Source: Asinibacterium sp. OR53
Lineage (GTDB): Bacteria; Bacteroidota; Bacteroidia; Chitinophagales; Chitinophagaceae
Direction: 5' to 3'
NCBI RefSeq assembly: GCF_000515315.1
Contig: NZ_KI911562.1
Coordinates: 2,761,220 to 2,825,219 of the forward strand
Length of the DNA: 64,000 nucleotides
The translations under genes and the position numbers were made by a program. Positions 53,560-62,400 of the stretch are shown here, piece by piece. The stretch's first letter is position 1; every line of letters starts with the position of its first letter. Below the pieces are notes generated by a model. The model was given only the letters and a program-made list of their open reading frames with translations, made no database searches and was not told the origin of the DNA.

Positions 53560-54363
53560 TTATAATATCGGCTTGTAACACACAGCCTTAGGCAATAGCG
53601 TTAGAAAGGGCAAAATCTTGTCCAGCTTTTCAAAGGTTTCATAATAATCTATCCCTACATTCAGACTAGCATAATAGGCCTGTCTGTTATCGTAATAATA
53701 CTTTTCTGTTGGGATACCCCAAACAGCCGCTCCTAAGCATTCAGCTAAAAACCACTTTTCCAGCAACCTGGCGGCCCTGCCATTGCCATCTGCAAAGGGA
53801 TGTATTTTGGCAAAAATGAAATGGATATATGCAGCATAATATAAGGTTTCCTTCAGACTTAAATTTTGTCCTAAAAGCATTTTAATATCTGTAAAAAGCT
53901 GATTCATGGCTTCAGGTACATTTTCCGGCTCTATCGCTAAATAAACAAGTCCCTGCCAACTGCTGATCCCCACCTTTGTTTTTCTGTATTTTCCCTTTTG
54001 GCCTTTGGTAATATTGCTGAATGTTCCAGCCAGTATTTCATGGCATTTCAACAGTCCCTTTTGGGTCAGACTATATCTCTTTGCATACTGATAAGCTCTT
54101 AGTAAATCCTCTATTTCCTTTACCTCTTTGGTGTTCTTTTTATTTGCCTTGCTTTGAATGAAACTGTTTAAGTCCAATGTGCTGCCCTCAATTTGTGAGG
54201 ACGCTACTGCACCAGCCAGCATATAATGTTTGAAATCATGTACAGTAAAATCTTTCTCTGATAAGTCGGAAAAACACTTGCTAACAGATGCTTTCACCTG
54301 CTTTTCAAAAGGCTTCAATAAACTTTTCTGCAATATTTCTAAATCCATCTTTTCTGTACCCAT
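53560..54363 (-). CDS. Fic-domain protein (class II, self-inhibited AMPylator type)
   Basis: A 267-residue Fic protein that would transfer AMP or a related group to a target hydroxyl. The core motif HPFADGNGRAAR (HPFx(D/E)GN(G/K)R) is complete. The inhibitory helix motif (S/T)xxxE(G/N) is present N-terminally in ASSQIEGST, marking a class II Fic whose activity is held back until released. The ATG at 54363 is used; an in-frame TTG at 54405 is unlikely. Only the neighbouring repeat array and DUF4143 gene give context; no separate antitoxin is visible. Confidence 0.92.
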   Translation of the reverse strand: MGTEKMDLEILQKSLLKPFEKQVKASVSKCFSDLSEKDFTVHDFKHYMLAGAVASSQIEGSTLDLNSFIQSKANKKNTKEVKEIEDLLRAYQYAKRYSLTQKGLLKCHEILAGTFSNITKGQKGKYRKTKVGISSWQGLVYLAIEPENVPEAMNQLFTDIKMLLGQNLSLKETLYYAAYIHFIFAKIHPFADGNGRAARLLEKWFLAECLGAAVWGIPTEKYYYDNRQAYYASLNVGIDYYETFEKLDKILPFLTLLPKAVCYKPIL

Positions 54364-54547
54364 TTTCAACAAATTTAGCGATTCCCCGGACTGCTTTTTT
54401 CCCAAAAACCAGCGATGCTATTCTCATAACATGCAATTGCCAATTATATTATAAAGTGTACAAATGGTATTTGTATAAGCGCTGTACCGCTTCAAAATAG
54501 GTTATTTATGAAAAGCAATATCTTTGCGCCCCATAATGGCATTATTA

Positions 54548-55279
54548 ATGAAATTAGATATACTGGCTTTTGGCGTTCACCCCGATGATGTAGAACTGGG
54601 CTGCTCAGGCACCCTCATGGCAGCCATTGCTGAAGGCAAGAAAGTAGGGGCTATTGACCTCACCAGGGGAGAACTGGGTACCCGCGGCACAGCTGAAACT
54701 CGTAAAACCGAGGCAGTTGCAGCTGCAATGGTTATGGGCCTGCATATCCGGGAGAACCTGGGCATGGCCGACGGCTTTTTCCTGAATGATGAGGCTCACC
54801 TCCGTAAAGTGATCGCAGCCATCCGTAAATACCAGCCCGAAATAGTGCTGGCCAATGCGCCCGAAGACCGCCACCCCGATCATGGGCGAAGCGCCAAACT
54901 GGTGGCTGATGCCGCTTTCCTCGCGGGCTTGCGTAAGATTGAAACGAAAGACGATCAGGGGAATGCCCAGGAAGCGTGGCGCCCCAAATACGTGTTCCAT
55001 TATATACAAGACCGTTTTATCCAGCCTTCTTTTGTAATTGATATTTCGGACTTCATGGAGAAAAAGATAGAAGCAGTGCTGGCCTATACTACGCAGTTCA
55101 ACAGTCCGGGTACCGATGAACCCCAAACCTATATCTCAACCCCACAATTCATGGAAACCGTAAAAGCGCGCGCCATGATGCTGGGCAAAAGAATCGGTGT
55201 TGCTTATGCAGAAGGATATATTTCAGAGAAAGTACTGGGATTGAGCAGTTTCGATTCGATCATTCAACAAACTACTTAA
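54548..55279 (+). CDS. bshB1: Bacillithiol biosynthesis deacetylase BshB1
   Basis: Zinc-dependent LmbE-family deacetylase that removes acetyl from GlcNAc-malate in bacillithiol synthesis. The zinc motif GVHPDDVELGCSGT and the LTRGELGTRG and HPDHG motifs are all visible. From the ATG at 54548 the protein has 243 residues; ATGs at 54536 and 54524 are in frame. A -7 box TATCTTTG is at 54519-54526. It agrees with the bacilliredoxin gene at 30.9 kb. The aguB gene follows after 6 nt. Confidence 0.93.
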   Translation: MKLDILAFGVHPDDVELGCSGTLMAAIAEGKKVGAIDLTRGELGTRGTAETRKTEAVAAAMVMGLHIRENLGMADGFFLNDEAHLRKVIAAIRKYQPEIVLANAPEDRHPDHGRSAKLVADAAFLAGLRKIETKDDQGNAQEAWRPKYVFHYIQDRFIQPSFVIDISDFMEKKIEAVLAYTTQFNSPGTDEPQTYISTPQFMETVKARAMMLGKRIGVAYAEGYISEKVLGLSSFDSIIQQTT

Positions 55280-55285
55280 ATTAAG

Positions 55286-56161
55286 ATGTCAAAAGTAAAA
55301 ATAGGTCTGGTACAAACCACTTGCTCCGCCAACAAAGCGGAGAACCTTGCCAAAGCCATTGTAAAGATCAGGGAAGCGGCGGCCAAAGGCGCGCAGATCG
55401 TTTGCCTGCAGGAATTGTTTACTTCCCTGTATTTCTGCGATGTGGAAGATTATGACAACTTCCAGCTGGCCGAACCCATACCCGGCGATTCTACCAATGC
55501 GTTGAGTAAAGTAGCCGCCGAGTTGAATGTGGTGATCATTGCTTCGCTTTTTGAAAAGAGGGCGCAGGGGCTTTACCACAATACAACGGCTGTGCTCGAT
55601 GCCGATGGCACGTACCTGGGTAAGTATCGTAAAATGCATATACCCGATGACCCGGCTTACTATGAAAAATTCTATTTCACGCCCGGCGATCTCGGCTATA
55701 AAACATTCAAAACAAAATACGCCACACTGGGTGTGTTGATCTGCTGGGACCAATGGTATCCCGAAGCCGCACGCATCACTTCACTCATGGGTGCGGAAAT
55801 ATTATTTTATCCCACAGCCATCGGCTGGGCTACTTCGCAGGATGAAGCCACCAATACAGAGCAATACAATGCCTGGCAAACCATCCAGCGCAGCCATGCA
55901 GTGGCCAACGGTGTGCACGTGGTAAGTGTGAACAGGGTAGGACTCGAACAAAACGGCGCCATGAAATTCTGGGGCGGTTCTTTTGTGAGTAATCCCTTCG
56001 GCAGCTTATTATACAAAGCATCACACGACGCAGAAGAAGTAGCGGTTGTTGAGATCGATACCACAGCAACCGATCGTTACAGAACACACTGGCCCTTCAT
56101 GCGCGACAGGCGTATCGATTCTTACCAGCCTGTTACCAAAAGATACATCGACGAAGATTGA
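55286..56161 (+). CDS. aguB: N-carbamoylputrescine amidase
   Basis: Nitrilase-superfamily enzyme hydrolysing N-carbamoylputrescine to putrescine, CO2 and ammonia. The catalytic Glu (CLQELFTSLYFC), Lys (KYRKMHIPDDP) and Cys (GVLICWDQWYPEAAR) are visible, and HNTTAVLDADGTYLGKYRK is typical of AguB. The 291 residues are full length. The next gene, agmatine deiminase, overlaps its stop codon, so the two steps of putrescine synthesis from agmatine are coupled. Confidence 0.95.
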   Translation: MSKVKIGLVQTTCSANKAENLAKAIVKIREAAAKGAQIVCLQELFTSLYFCDVEDYDNFQLAEPIPGDSTNALSKVAAELNVVIIASLFEKRAQGLYHNTTAVLDADGTYLGKYRKMHIPDDPAYYEKFYFTPGDLGYKTFKTKYATLGVLICWDQWYPEAARITSLMGAEILFYPTAIGWATSQDEATNTEQYNAWQTIQRSHAVANGVHVVSVNRVGLEQNGAMKFWGGSFVSNPFGSLLYKASHDAEEVAVVEIDTTATDRYRTHWPFMRDRRIDSYQPVTKRYIDED

Positions 56162-57213
56162 TTAAACCGCATCATTTGAAATCACCGAAAGAAGCCGGTT
56201 ATTATTTCCCGGCAGAATTTGAACCGCACGAAGCCACCTGGCTCAGTTGGCCGCACAAAGAAGCCAGTTGGCCCGGTAAGATCCATACCATCTATCCGAA
56301 CTATTCATTGTTTGTGAAATGGCTCGCATTGAGTGAGAAAGTACGCATCAACGTAACAGATGAAGCCATGAAGACTTTTGCTGTTGAACAGCTGCAAAAA
56401 GCGGGCGTTGATATGCAGCAGGTTGAATTTTTCCTGCACCCTACCAATGATGCATGGTGCAGGGATCATGGCCCGGCTTTCCTGGTCAATCCACATGCTG
56501 AGCACAAAAAGCTAATTGTTGACTGGAACTATAATGCCTGGGGCAACAAATACCCTCCTTATGAATTGGACGATGTGATACCCACATTGATCGGCAGACA
56601 TTTCAACATCCCGGTATACCATCCTGGCATTGTGATGGAAGGCGGGTCCGTAGAATTCAATGGTAAAGGAACGATACTCACTTCTACTTGTTGTCTCCTC
56701 AACCCCAACCGTAACCCGCATCTCAACCAGGCGCAGGTAGAAAAATACCTCTGTGACTATTATGGTATGGAACAGGTATTATGGGTAGACGAAGGAATTG
56801 TAGGCGATGATACCGATGGACATATCGATGATACCATCCGTTTTGTGAACGAAGACACGGTACTGACCGTAGTAGAAACCGATAAGCAGGATGAAAACTA
56901 CGAGCTGCTGCAAACCAACCTCAAACAGTTGAAACAAATGCGCTTACTCAGCGGCAAGCAACTCAACATCATCGAATTGCCCATGCCCGATGCAATGGTG
57001 TATGAAGACCAGCGTTTACCGGCATCATACGCAAATTTTTACATCAGTAACCGGCACGTGATCGTTCCCACCTATCAATGCGATAAAGACGACCAGGCAT
57101 TGAATATCATTGCCGCTGCTTTCCCGGATAGGGAAGTGGTAGGTATTGATTCTACCGACATTATTTGGGGGCTCGGCAGTTTTCATTGCCTCAGTCAGCA
57201 GGAACCCAAATAA
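56158..57213 (+). CDS. aguA: Agmatine deiminase
   Basis: Converts agmatine to N-carbamoylputrescine. The start SPKEAGYYFPAEFEPHEATW, the DDTDGHIDDTIRFV segment with acidic and His residues, and the C-terminal nucleophile Cys in GLGSFHCLSQQ fit the family; 351 residues. The start codon seems to be TTG at 56158, overlapping the aguB stop (TTGA); no ATG lies close to the conserved N-terminus. Confidence 0.94.
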   Translation: MIKPHHLKSPKEAGYYFPAEFEPHEATWLSWPHKEASWPGKIHTIYPNYSLFVKWLALSEKVRINVTDEAMKTFAVEQLQKAGVDMQQVEFFLHPTNDAWCRDHGPAFLVNPHAEHKKLIVDWNYNAWGNKYPPYELDDVIPTLIGRHFNIPVYHPGIVMEGGSVEFNGKGTILTSTCCLLNPNRNPHLNQAQVEKYLCDYYGMEQVLWVDEGIVGDDTDGHIDDTIRFVNEDTVLTVVETDKQDENYELLQTNLKQLKQMRLLSGKQLNIIELPMPDAMVYEDQRLPASYANFYISNRHVIVPTYQCDKDDQALNIIAAAFPDREVVGIDSTDIIWGLGSFHCLSQQEPK

Positions 57214-57221
57214 TTGCCAAA

Positions 57222-57659
57222 TTATCCAGTGATTGTCATAGTAGAGCCGTTGATTGCTATGTTATACGCTTTAAGGGCGGTGGCAGTTCCACCGTTATCA
57301 GGACCACTGATCAGAGTACCATTAGTGTTGAACTGGGAATGATGCAAAGGGCAAATAAACTTGTTTCCGCTGCTACTATAATTGATAGGAGTACCCTGGT
57401 GTGTACAGGCAACCTGCACGGCTGCGAAAGAAGAAACAGCATTTCCAGCAGCTACTCTTGCTACAATTACACCGCTCTGTACCAGTGAATCACCCACATT
57501 CGGCAATTGCGAATTAAGGTTGACGGTAAAGTTAACGCCACCGCCGCCGCCGCTGTTGTTGGATGGTGAAACATCGGCTTTAGTGCAAGCGCCCAAACAT
57601 ACTGCACAAACAGCCAATACCGGAGAACCAAGATCGCCAATGAATTTTCTTCTGTCCAT
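57222..57659 (-). CDS. Exported Rieske [2Fe-2S] protein
   Basis: A 145-residue protein with the Rieske cluster motifs CTHQG (Cys, His) and CPLHHSQF (Cys, His). The N-terminus MDRRKFIGDL has the twin-Arg look of a Tat signal and leads into LAVCAVCLGAC, which could serve as a lipobox. A run of Gly follows a Ser/Asn linker (residues about 33-41). Small exported Rieske proteins donate or accept electrons in the envelope; no partner dehydrogenase is adjacent. Its end is 8 bp from that of aguA on the other strand. Confidence 0.9.
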   Translation of the reverse strand: MDRRKFIGDLGSPVLAVCAVCLGACTKADVSPSNNSGGGGGVNFTVNLNSQLPNVGDSLVQSGVIVARVAAGNAVSSFAAVQVACTHQGTPINYSSSGNKFICPLHHSQFNTNGTLISGPDNGGTATALKAYNIAINGSTMTITG

Positions 57660-57719
57660 AAGAAAGGTTTTAGGGATATACGATCCTCATAAGCAACCGG
57701 TTGCTTCCCGGCGGCAATT

Positions 57720-58325
57720 TTATTTTTCGGTTACCAAAGCCTGGCGAGGTATAATAAAATAGATCAAATCATCCAATTGTATGGCAGCCCTTTCACAGGC
57801 ATCTGCAATATCTTCCCTGGATACATTGGCCGCGAAAGATTTTTCTTTCAGTCTTTTTTTAACACCTTTCAGATCCATACCCTCGTAACCACCGGGACGC
57901 ATCAATGAATAGGCATGTATCAACCCCGATAACTCATCGAATGCATACAATAATTTATCCATCTGTGTTTCGGGTACCACACCGAAATGCGGGTGACCGT
58001 GGGAAGCAATAGCCCGTATGATTTCAGGATCTATCTGGCGTTGTTCCAGTTCTTCGATGATTTTTTTACAGTGCAGATCGGGCCACTGGTCCCAGTCGGC
58101 ATCATGCAATAATCCTGCCAGTTCCCAACGCCATTGACCCGCTTCATCGAGCTGTTCTTTTTCGGCTGCCCAGCTACGCATCAATGCGGCCACCTGTAAC
58201 ATATGCAGTTTCAGTTTTGGGTTCAGTACCCAACTATTGAACAGTTCCATGGCGTCTTCACGCGATAATACCCGGCCTTTGTTGGCAGGATCTCCAAATA
58301 CGGTTCTTCCCAATTGCAATGACAT
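57720..58325 (-). CDS. HD-domain phosphohydrolase-like protein
   Basis: A 201-residue cytoplasmic protein with metal-binding His/Asp positions LKLHMLQVAALMR (first His), LAGLLHDADWD (HD pair), and ASHGHPHFG. The conserved C-terminal helix (GMDLKGVKKRLKEKSFAANV) matches the HD-domain group of hydrolases annotated in this phylum. The nucleotide substrate is unknown. Divergent from the amidase gene, leaving 56 bp between starts. Confidence 0.88.
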   Translation of the reverse strand: MSLQLGRTVFGDPANKGRVLSREDAMELFNSWVLNPKLKLHMLQVAALMRSWAAEKEQLDEAGQWRWELAGLLHDADWDQWPDLHCKKIIEELEQRQIDPEIIRAIASHGHPHFGVVPETQMDKLLYAFDELSGLIHAYSLMRPGGYEGMDLKGVKKRLKEKSFAANVSREDIADACERAAIQLDDLIYFIIPRQALVTEK

Positions 58326-58381
58326 GGTATGCGTTTTGTTTCAAAGATATCAGTACTTTTCATTTTAATACATGTTTGATT

Positions 58382-59203
58382 ATGAAACTGATACTGAAAT
58401 CTATCGCTCTTTACTTTTTACTCGTTTTTGTTGTTGCCTGTTCGCGCAACCCTTATGCTGCTACCAACAGATCGTACAGGCAACAATCGAAAGATTATGC
58501 CAGTACCCTGAACGCCATGCCGGTGGAAACGGCTTTTTCCGATTCTATGCGTGTGCCACCGTTCTGGGTAGGTACCACCAACTTCAATATGCGCAAGCCG
58601 GGTTTTGTAATCATCCATCATACCGCACAAAACTCCTGTCAGCAAACATTGCGAACCTTTACGTTGCCCCGTACGGCCGTGAGTGCACACTATGTGATCT
58701 GTAAAGACGGAACCATCCACCACATGCTCAACGATTACCTGCGCGCCTGGCATGCAGGCATCAGTAAATGGGGCAATTACAGTGATATCAATTCAGCCTC
58801 TATCGGTATTGAACTCGATAACAACGGCTTTGAGCCCTTCGACAGTTTACAGATCAACAGCCTGCTCAGTTTGCTGGCCCGCCTCAAAAAGAATTATGGT
58901 ATTCCCGCTGCCAATTTTATTGGTCACGGTGATATTGCGCCCACGCGTAAGAACGATCCCAATTACCGTTTTCCCTGGAAAAAACTGGCTGAACAGGGAT
59001 TCGGATTGTGGCAGGATGAAGCGCTGGTGCCCGCGCCGGCAGACTTTAACCATATCGGCGCGTTGCGTATCATTGGTTATGATATAAGGGATACTTCCGC
59101 AGCCATACAGGCTTTCAAACGGCATTTCCTGCAGGATACCACTAAAACGATGAACGATAAAGACAAAAGCGTCTTATACAACCTGGAGAAAAAATATATG
59201 TAA
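58382..59203 (+). CDS. N-acetylmuramoyl-L-alanine amidase lipoprotein
   Basis: A 273-residue amidase of the AmpD/Amidase_2 type, cleaving the bond between muramic acid and L-Ala of peptidoglycan. The lipobox is VVAC (about residues 16-19) after MKLILKSIALYFLLVF. Zinc ligands and active site are seen in GFVIIHHTAQNSCQQ, SIGIELDNNGFEPF and GHGDIAPTRKNDPN. The ATG at 58382 is needed for a correct lipoprotein signal; an in-frame start at 58319 lies upstream. The C-terminus (IGYDIRDTSAAIQAFKRHFL) is a peptidoglycan-binding-like helix bundle. Confidence 0.92.
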   Translation: MKLILKSIALYFLLVFVVACSRNPYAATNRSYRQQSKDYASTLNAMPVETAFSDSMRVPPFWVGTTNFNMRKPGFVIIHHTAQNSCQQTLRTFTLPRTAVSAHYVICKDGTIHHMLNDYLRAWHAGISKWGNYSDINSASIGIELDNNGFEPFDSLQINSLLSLLARLKKNYGIPAANFIGHGDIAPTRKNDPNYRFPWKKLAEQGFGLWQDEALVPAPADFNHIGALRIIGYDIRDTSAAIQAFKRHFLQDTTKTMNDKDKSVLYNLEKKYM

Positions 59204-59211
59204 CACTCATG

Positions 59212-59252
59212 CTAACAATTGTTAGGTTTGTGAGCGTCAATCCTTATTTTTG
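59212..59252 (+). promoter_or_regulatory. Perfect 14-bp palindrome and promoter of the acyl-CoA dehydrogenase gene
   Basis: CTAACAATTGTTAG (59212-59225) is a perfect palindrome. Its centre contains a TTG (59219-59221), 23 nt ahead of the -7 box TATTTTTG (59245-59252). A protein bound there would block the promoter. TetR-type regulators of fatty-acid degradation use such dyads; the regulator is not in the window. Confidence 0.6.
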
Positions 59253-59261
59253 GGCCCTCAA

Positions 59262-60425
59262 ATGAACACCATGCAATTCCAGTTAAGTGAAGAACACCTG
59301 ATGATCCAGAAAGCGGCCCGCGATTTTGCCAGGACCGAATGTTTGCCCGGCGTTATTGAAAGGGATGAAAAACAGCAATTCCCCCGTGAGCAGGTGCTGA
59401 AACTGGCTGAACTGGGTTTTATGGGAATGATGGTAGACCCGCAGTATGGCGGCGCTGGTATGGATACGGTGAGTTATGTATTGGCCATGGAAGAGATCAG
59501 CAAGGTAGATGCCAGCGTGAGTGTTTGCATGAGTGTGAACAACAGCCTGGTATGCTGGGGACTCGAAGCATACGGCACCGAAGAACAGAAACAAAAATAC
59601 CTCACACCCCTTGCACAAGGCCGCAAGGATGGTGAATTATACATCGGCGCTTTCTTGCTGAGTGAGCCGGAAGCCGGAAGTGATGCCACCAGTCAGCGCA
59701 CCATTGCAGAAGACAAAGGCGATCATTACCTGTTGAGCGGCACCAAGAACTGGATCACCAACGGATCTTCCGCATCTGTATACCTGGTGATGGCCCAGGC
59801 CGACGCTTCAAAAGGAAGCAAAGGCATTAGTACTTTCATTGTAGAAAAAAACTGGCCTGGCGTAACCGTAGCCGCTAAAGAGAATAAATTGGGTATCCGC
59901 GGAAGCGATACCCATACCATATTGCTTACCGATGTAAAAGTGCCCAAAGAGAACAGGATAGGAGCGGATGGATTCGGATTCACTTTCGCCATGAAAACAC
60001 TGGCCGGCGGACGAATCGGCATCGCTTCACAGGCATTGGGCATTGCCAGCGGCGCCTATGAATTAGCATTGGCTTATAGTAAACAACGAAAAGCTTTTGG
60101 TAAAGAGATCATGCATCACCAGGCCATCCAGTTCAAGCTGGCCGATATGGCCACACGCATAGAAGCCGCCAGGCTCCTGTGTTTGAAAGCCGCCTGGGAA
60201 AAAGACCAGCACCTCGATTACGGGTTAAGTTCCTCGATGGCCAAAGTGTATGCAAGTGAAACGGCTATGTGGACGGCCACCGAAGCGGTACAGATACACG
60301 GCGGATACGGATTTGTAAAAGAATACCATGTAGAGCGCCTCATGCGCGATGCCAAGATCACGCAGATATATGAAGGTACCAGCGAGGTACAACGCATTGT
60401 GATCAGCCGCAACATACTCAAATAA
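59262..60425 (+). CDS. Acyl-CoA dehydrogenase
   Basis: FAD enzyme introducing the 2,3-double bond in acyl-CoA beta-oxidation. The N-terminal helical domain (FQLSEEHLMIQKAARDFART), the FAD/substrate segment FLLSEPEAGSDATSQRT and the C-terminal catalytic base in QIYEGTSEVQRIVISR are clear. The 387 residues match short/medium-chain dehydrogenases; chain length cannot be fixed from sequence alone. The ATG at 59262 is 10 nt after the -7 box, so the leader is very short. A repeat element follows 6 nt after its stop. Confidence 0.95.
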   Translation: MNTMQFQLSEEHLMIQKAARDFARTECLPGVIERDEKQQFPREQVLKLAELGFMGMMVDPQYGGAGMDTVSYVLAMEEISKVDASVSVCMSVNNSLVCWGLEAYGTEEQKQKYLTPLAQGRKDGELYIGAFLLSEPEAGSDATSQRTIAEDKGDHYLLSGTKNWITNGSSASVYLVMAQADASKGSKGISTFIVEKNWPGVTVAAKENKLGIRGSDTHTILLTDVKVPKENRIGADGFGFTFAMKTLAGGRIGIASQALGIASGAYELALAYSKQRKAFGKEIMHHQAIQFKLADMATRIEAARLLCLKAAWEKDQHLDYGLSSSMAKVYASETAMWTATEAVQIHGGYGFVKEYHVERLMRDAKITQIYEGTSEVQRIVISRNILK

Positions 60426-60430
60426 TCAAT

Positions 60431-60509
60431 CGTCATCCTGAGCGAGCGAAGCGAGTCGAAGGACCTGCTGAGCATTCGTGCAGCTCCCTCGGCTGCGCTC
60501 GGGATGACG
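60431..60509. repeat. Dispersed palindromic repeat, full copy with extra half-arm
   Basis: From CGTCATCCTGAGCGAGCGAA to GCTCGGGATGACG, with the same arms as the copies at 21698 and 26654. A further inverted half-arm CAGGATGACG lies at 60521-60530, so the copy is compound. Confidence 0.85.
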
Positions 60510-60558
60510 AATGATTATGCCAGGATGACGTTCGAATAGTATTTGGTATTATTGCGTC

Positions 60559-61731
60559 ATGTATCGATGGACATTGATAGTGTGCTGCTGCATGTTTTTG
60601 CAAGCAACTGCAGCAGGGCAGGACAGTCTCTTTGTACAAAAGCTGCTGCAACGCATAGAACAGTTGCAGGTAAAAGAGAACGGCATATTTCCGGGTGGAT
60701 CTTTCCCTTCTTATCGTCTATATGCATGGAATAAAGACAGGTATAAGGCCGATGTGAATCCCTTTTTTACCGGGCTCATCGCCATGACACTGCGCGATAT
60801 AAGGCCATGGTTGGATACAGCACAGCAAAGGATCGCCGGCCGCATCATTGATCGCACCATACCGGCTTATGCTAAATTCCGCAATCGCAGCGGAAGACCT
60901 ACTTATAATTTCTGGCCCACTGATACGCCTGCCATTTTTCCTCATTCGGGATGGATCAATCACTTCAATAAAAGCCAGGCATTGCCCGATGACCTTGACG
61001 ATACCGGGATCATTCTCCTGGCCATGGGCGCTGCAGATTCAACCGCAAGGCAGGTACATCAATTGATGCAGTCGTTCACCAATAACGATGCCGGTAAAGT
61101 CAGGAATACATTCAAAGCATACAGCAATATCGGCGCTTATTCTACCTGGTTTGGAAAGAAAATGCCGGTGGATTTTGACATCTGCGTATTGTCGAATGTA
61201 TTGTATATGGTGCAATCTTATCACCTTGCATGGACAGCTGCCGATTCTGCCAGTCTCGATCTGATCGTTCGCATACTGAAAGACCGCCGGCACCTCGATG
61301 CAGCTTCGTATGTATCTCCACACTATCGCAAAAGTTCTATCATCCTATATCACTTGTCACGGTTGATGTCGGTAAAACCCATACCTGCATTGGAACAATA
61401 CAAACCTCAGTTGATCGCTGATGCACAGAAAGAACTGGCAACCCATCAACAGTTCCATGAGCAATTATTGTTGAGCACGGCCCTGATGCGCTGGGGCGTG
61501 CGACCTCCTGAAATAACAGTGCCGCTCAATGGAAACTTAAACAGATTAACAGAAGATGAGTCTTTTTCTTTCTTCATCGCTAACATCGCTTCGATGTTTC
61601 CCGATCCATTGAAACGTTGGGCTGGCGCTTCGGGTATTACCCGGTTCTATTATTATTGTCCGGCTTATAATAACCTGTTGTTATTGGAAAACCTGGTATG
61701 GAGAAAACGGATGCACTTACATTTGCAGTAA
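60559..61731 (+). CDS. Secreted alpha/alpha-toroid-like protein with DxDDT motif
   Basis: A 390-residue protein of unknown function with signal peptide (MYRWTLIVCCCMFLQATAAGQ). The body is helical, and its repeating amphipathic segments suggest an alpha/alpha toroid. Near residue 145 it reads QALPDDLDDTGIILLAMG, which contains DLDDT like the DxDDT acid motif of class II terpene cyclases and related prenyltransferase-fold proteins. Terpene cyclases are not exported with a signal like this, so a carbohydrate-active or binding role is as likely. The C-terminus ends YNNLLLLENLVWRKRMHLHLQ. The yggS gene follows after 13 nt. Confidence 0.6.
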   Translation: MYRWTLIVCCCMFLQATAAGQDSLFVQKLLQRIEQLQVKENGIFPGGSFPSYRLYAWNKDRYKADVNPFFTGLIAMTLRDIRPWLDTAQQRIAGRIIDRTIPAYAKFRNRSGRPTYNFWPTDTPAIFPHSGWINHFNKSQALPDDLDDTGIILLAMGAADSTARQVHQLMQSFTNNDAGKVRNTFKAYSNIGAYSTWFGKKMPVDFDICVLSNVLYMVQSYHLAWTAADSASLDLIVRILKDRRHLDAASYVSPHYRKSSIILYHLSRLMSVKPIPALEQYKPQLIADAQKELATHQQFHEQLLLSTALMRWGVRPPEITVPLNGNLNRLTEDESFSFFIANIASMFPDPLKRWAGASGITRFYYYCPAYNNLLLLENLVWRKRMHLHLQ

Positions 61732-61744
61732 ACCATACCCTTTC

Positions 61745-62395
61745 ATGCCGGTGGATATTGCCCAATACCAATCTGTTTTACGAACCCTATCATCCAGTCA
61801 TACTACACTGGTAGCAGTGAGCAAGACCAAACCCGCAGCCGATATTCAAACGCTGTACGATTTGGGACAGCGTGATTTCGGTGAAAACTACGTACAGGAA
61901 CTGACTGAGAAAGAAGCGATACTGCCTAAAGACATCCGCTGGCATTTTATTGGCCACCTGCAAAGCAATAAAGTAAAATACATAGCGCCCTTTGTGCACC
62001 TGGTACATGGCGTAGATAGTTTTAAGCTGCTCAAAGAGATCGATAAGCAAGCCGCCAAATGCAATAGAAAGATCAATTGTTTACTGCAAGTGCATATTGC
62101 ACAGGAAGAAACCAAGTTCGGACTCGATGAACAGGAACTAAGCGAAGTAATAGCTGCATTGGATACCTTGCAACACGTACAGGTAAAAGGATTGATGGGC
62201 ATGGCCAGCTTCAGCAACGACACTTCCAAATTGCGCGAAGAATTCCACACCCTCAAATCTTTGTTCGATCGGTATAAAAATACACAACAGCCCTGGTCTG
62301 TATTGAGCATGGGCATGAGCAGTGATTATACCATTGCCATCGAAGAAGGCAGTACCCTGGTAAGGATCGGCAGTCTGTTATTCGGCGCCCGTTGA
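61745..62395 (+). CDS. yggS: YggS-family PLP-binding protein
   Basis: Pyridoxal-phosphate homeostasis protein (PLPBP family). The PLP lysine lies in VAVSKTKP, followed by GQRDFGENYVQEL, WHFIGHLQSNKVKYIA and LSMGMSSDYTIAIEEGSTLV with the phosphate-binding residues. The 216 residues are complete. It binds PLP but has no proven catalysis. Convergent with the amidohydrolase gene. Confidence 0.95.
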   Translation: MPVDIAQYQSVLRTLSSSHTTLVAVSKTKPAADIQTLYDLGQRDFGENYVQELTEKEAILPKDIRWHFIGHLQSNKVKYIAPFVHLVHGVDSFKLLKEIDKQAAKCNRKINCLLQVHIAQEETKFGLDEQELSEVIAALDTLQHVQVKGLMGMASFSNDTSKLREEFHTLKSLFDRYKNTQQPWSVLSMGMSSDYTIAIEEGSTLVRIGSLLFGAR

Positions 62396-62400
62396 TGCAG

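Noticed and set aside
53186..53581. A 131-codon minus-strand frame with 14-residue periodicity (ITIxRRxCTIF)
   Set aside because: The periodicity follows from the 21-bp DNA array; more than one minus frame is open across it, there is no signal or known domain, and the start lies inside the Fic gene end.
60559..61731. Calling this gene a terpene cyclase
   Set aside because: Only the DxDDT motif matches; the export signal and lack of QW repeats argue against it.
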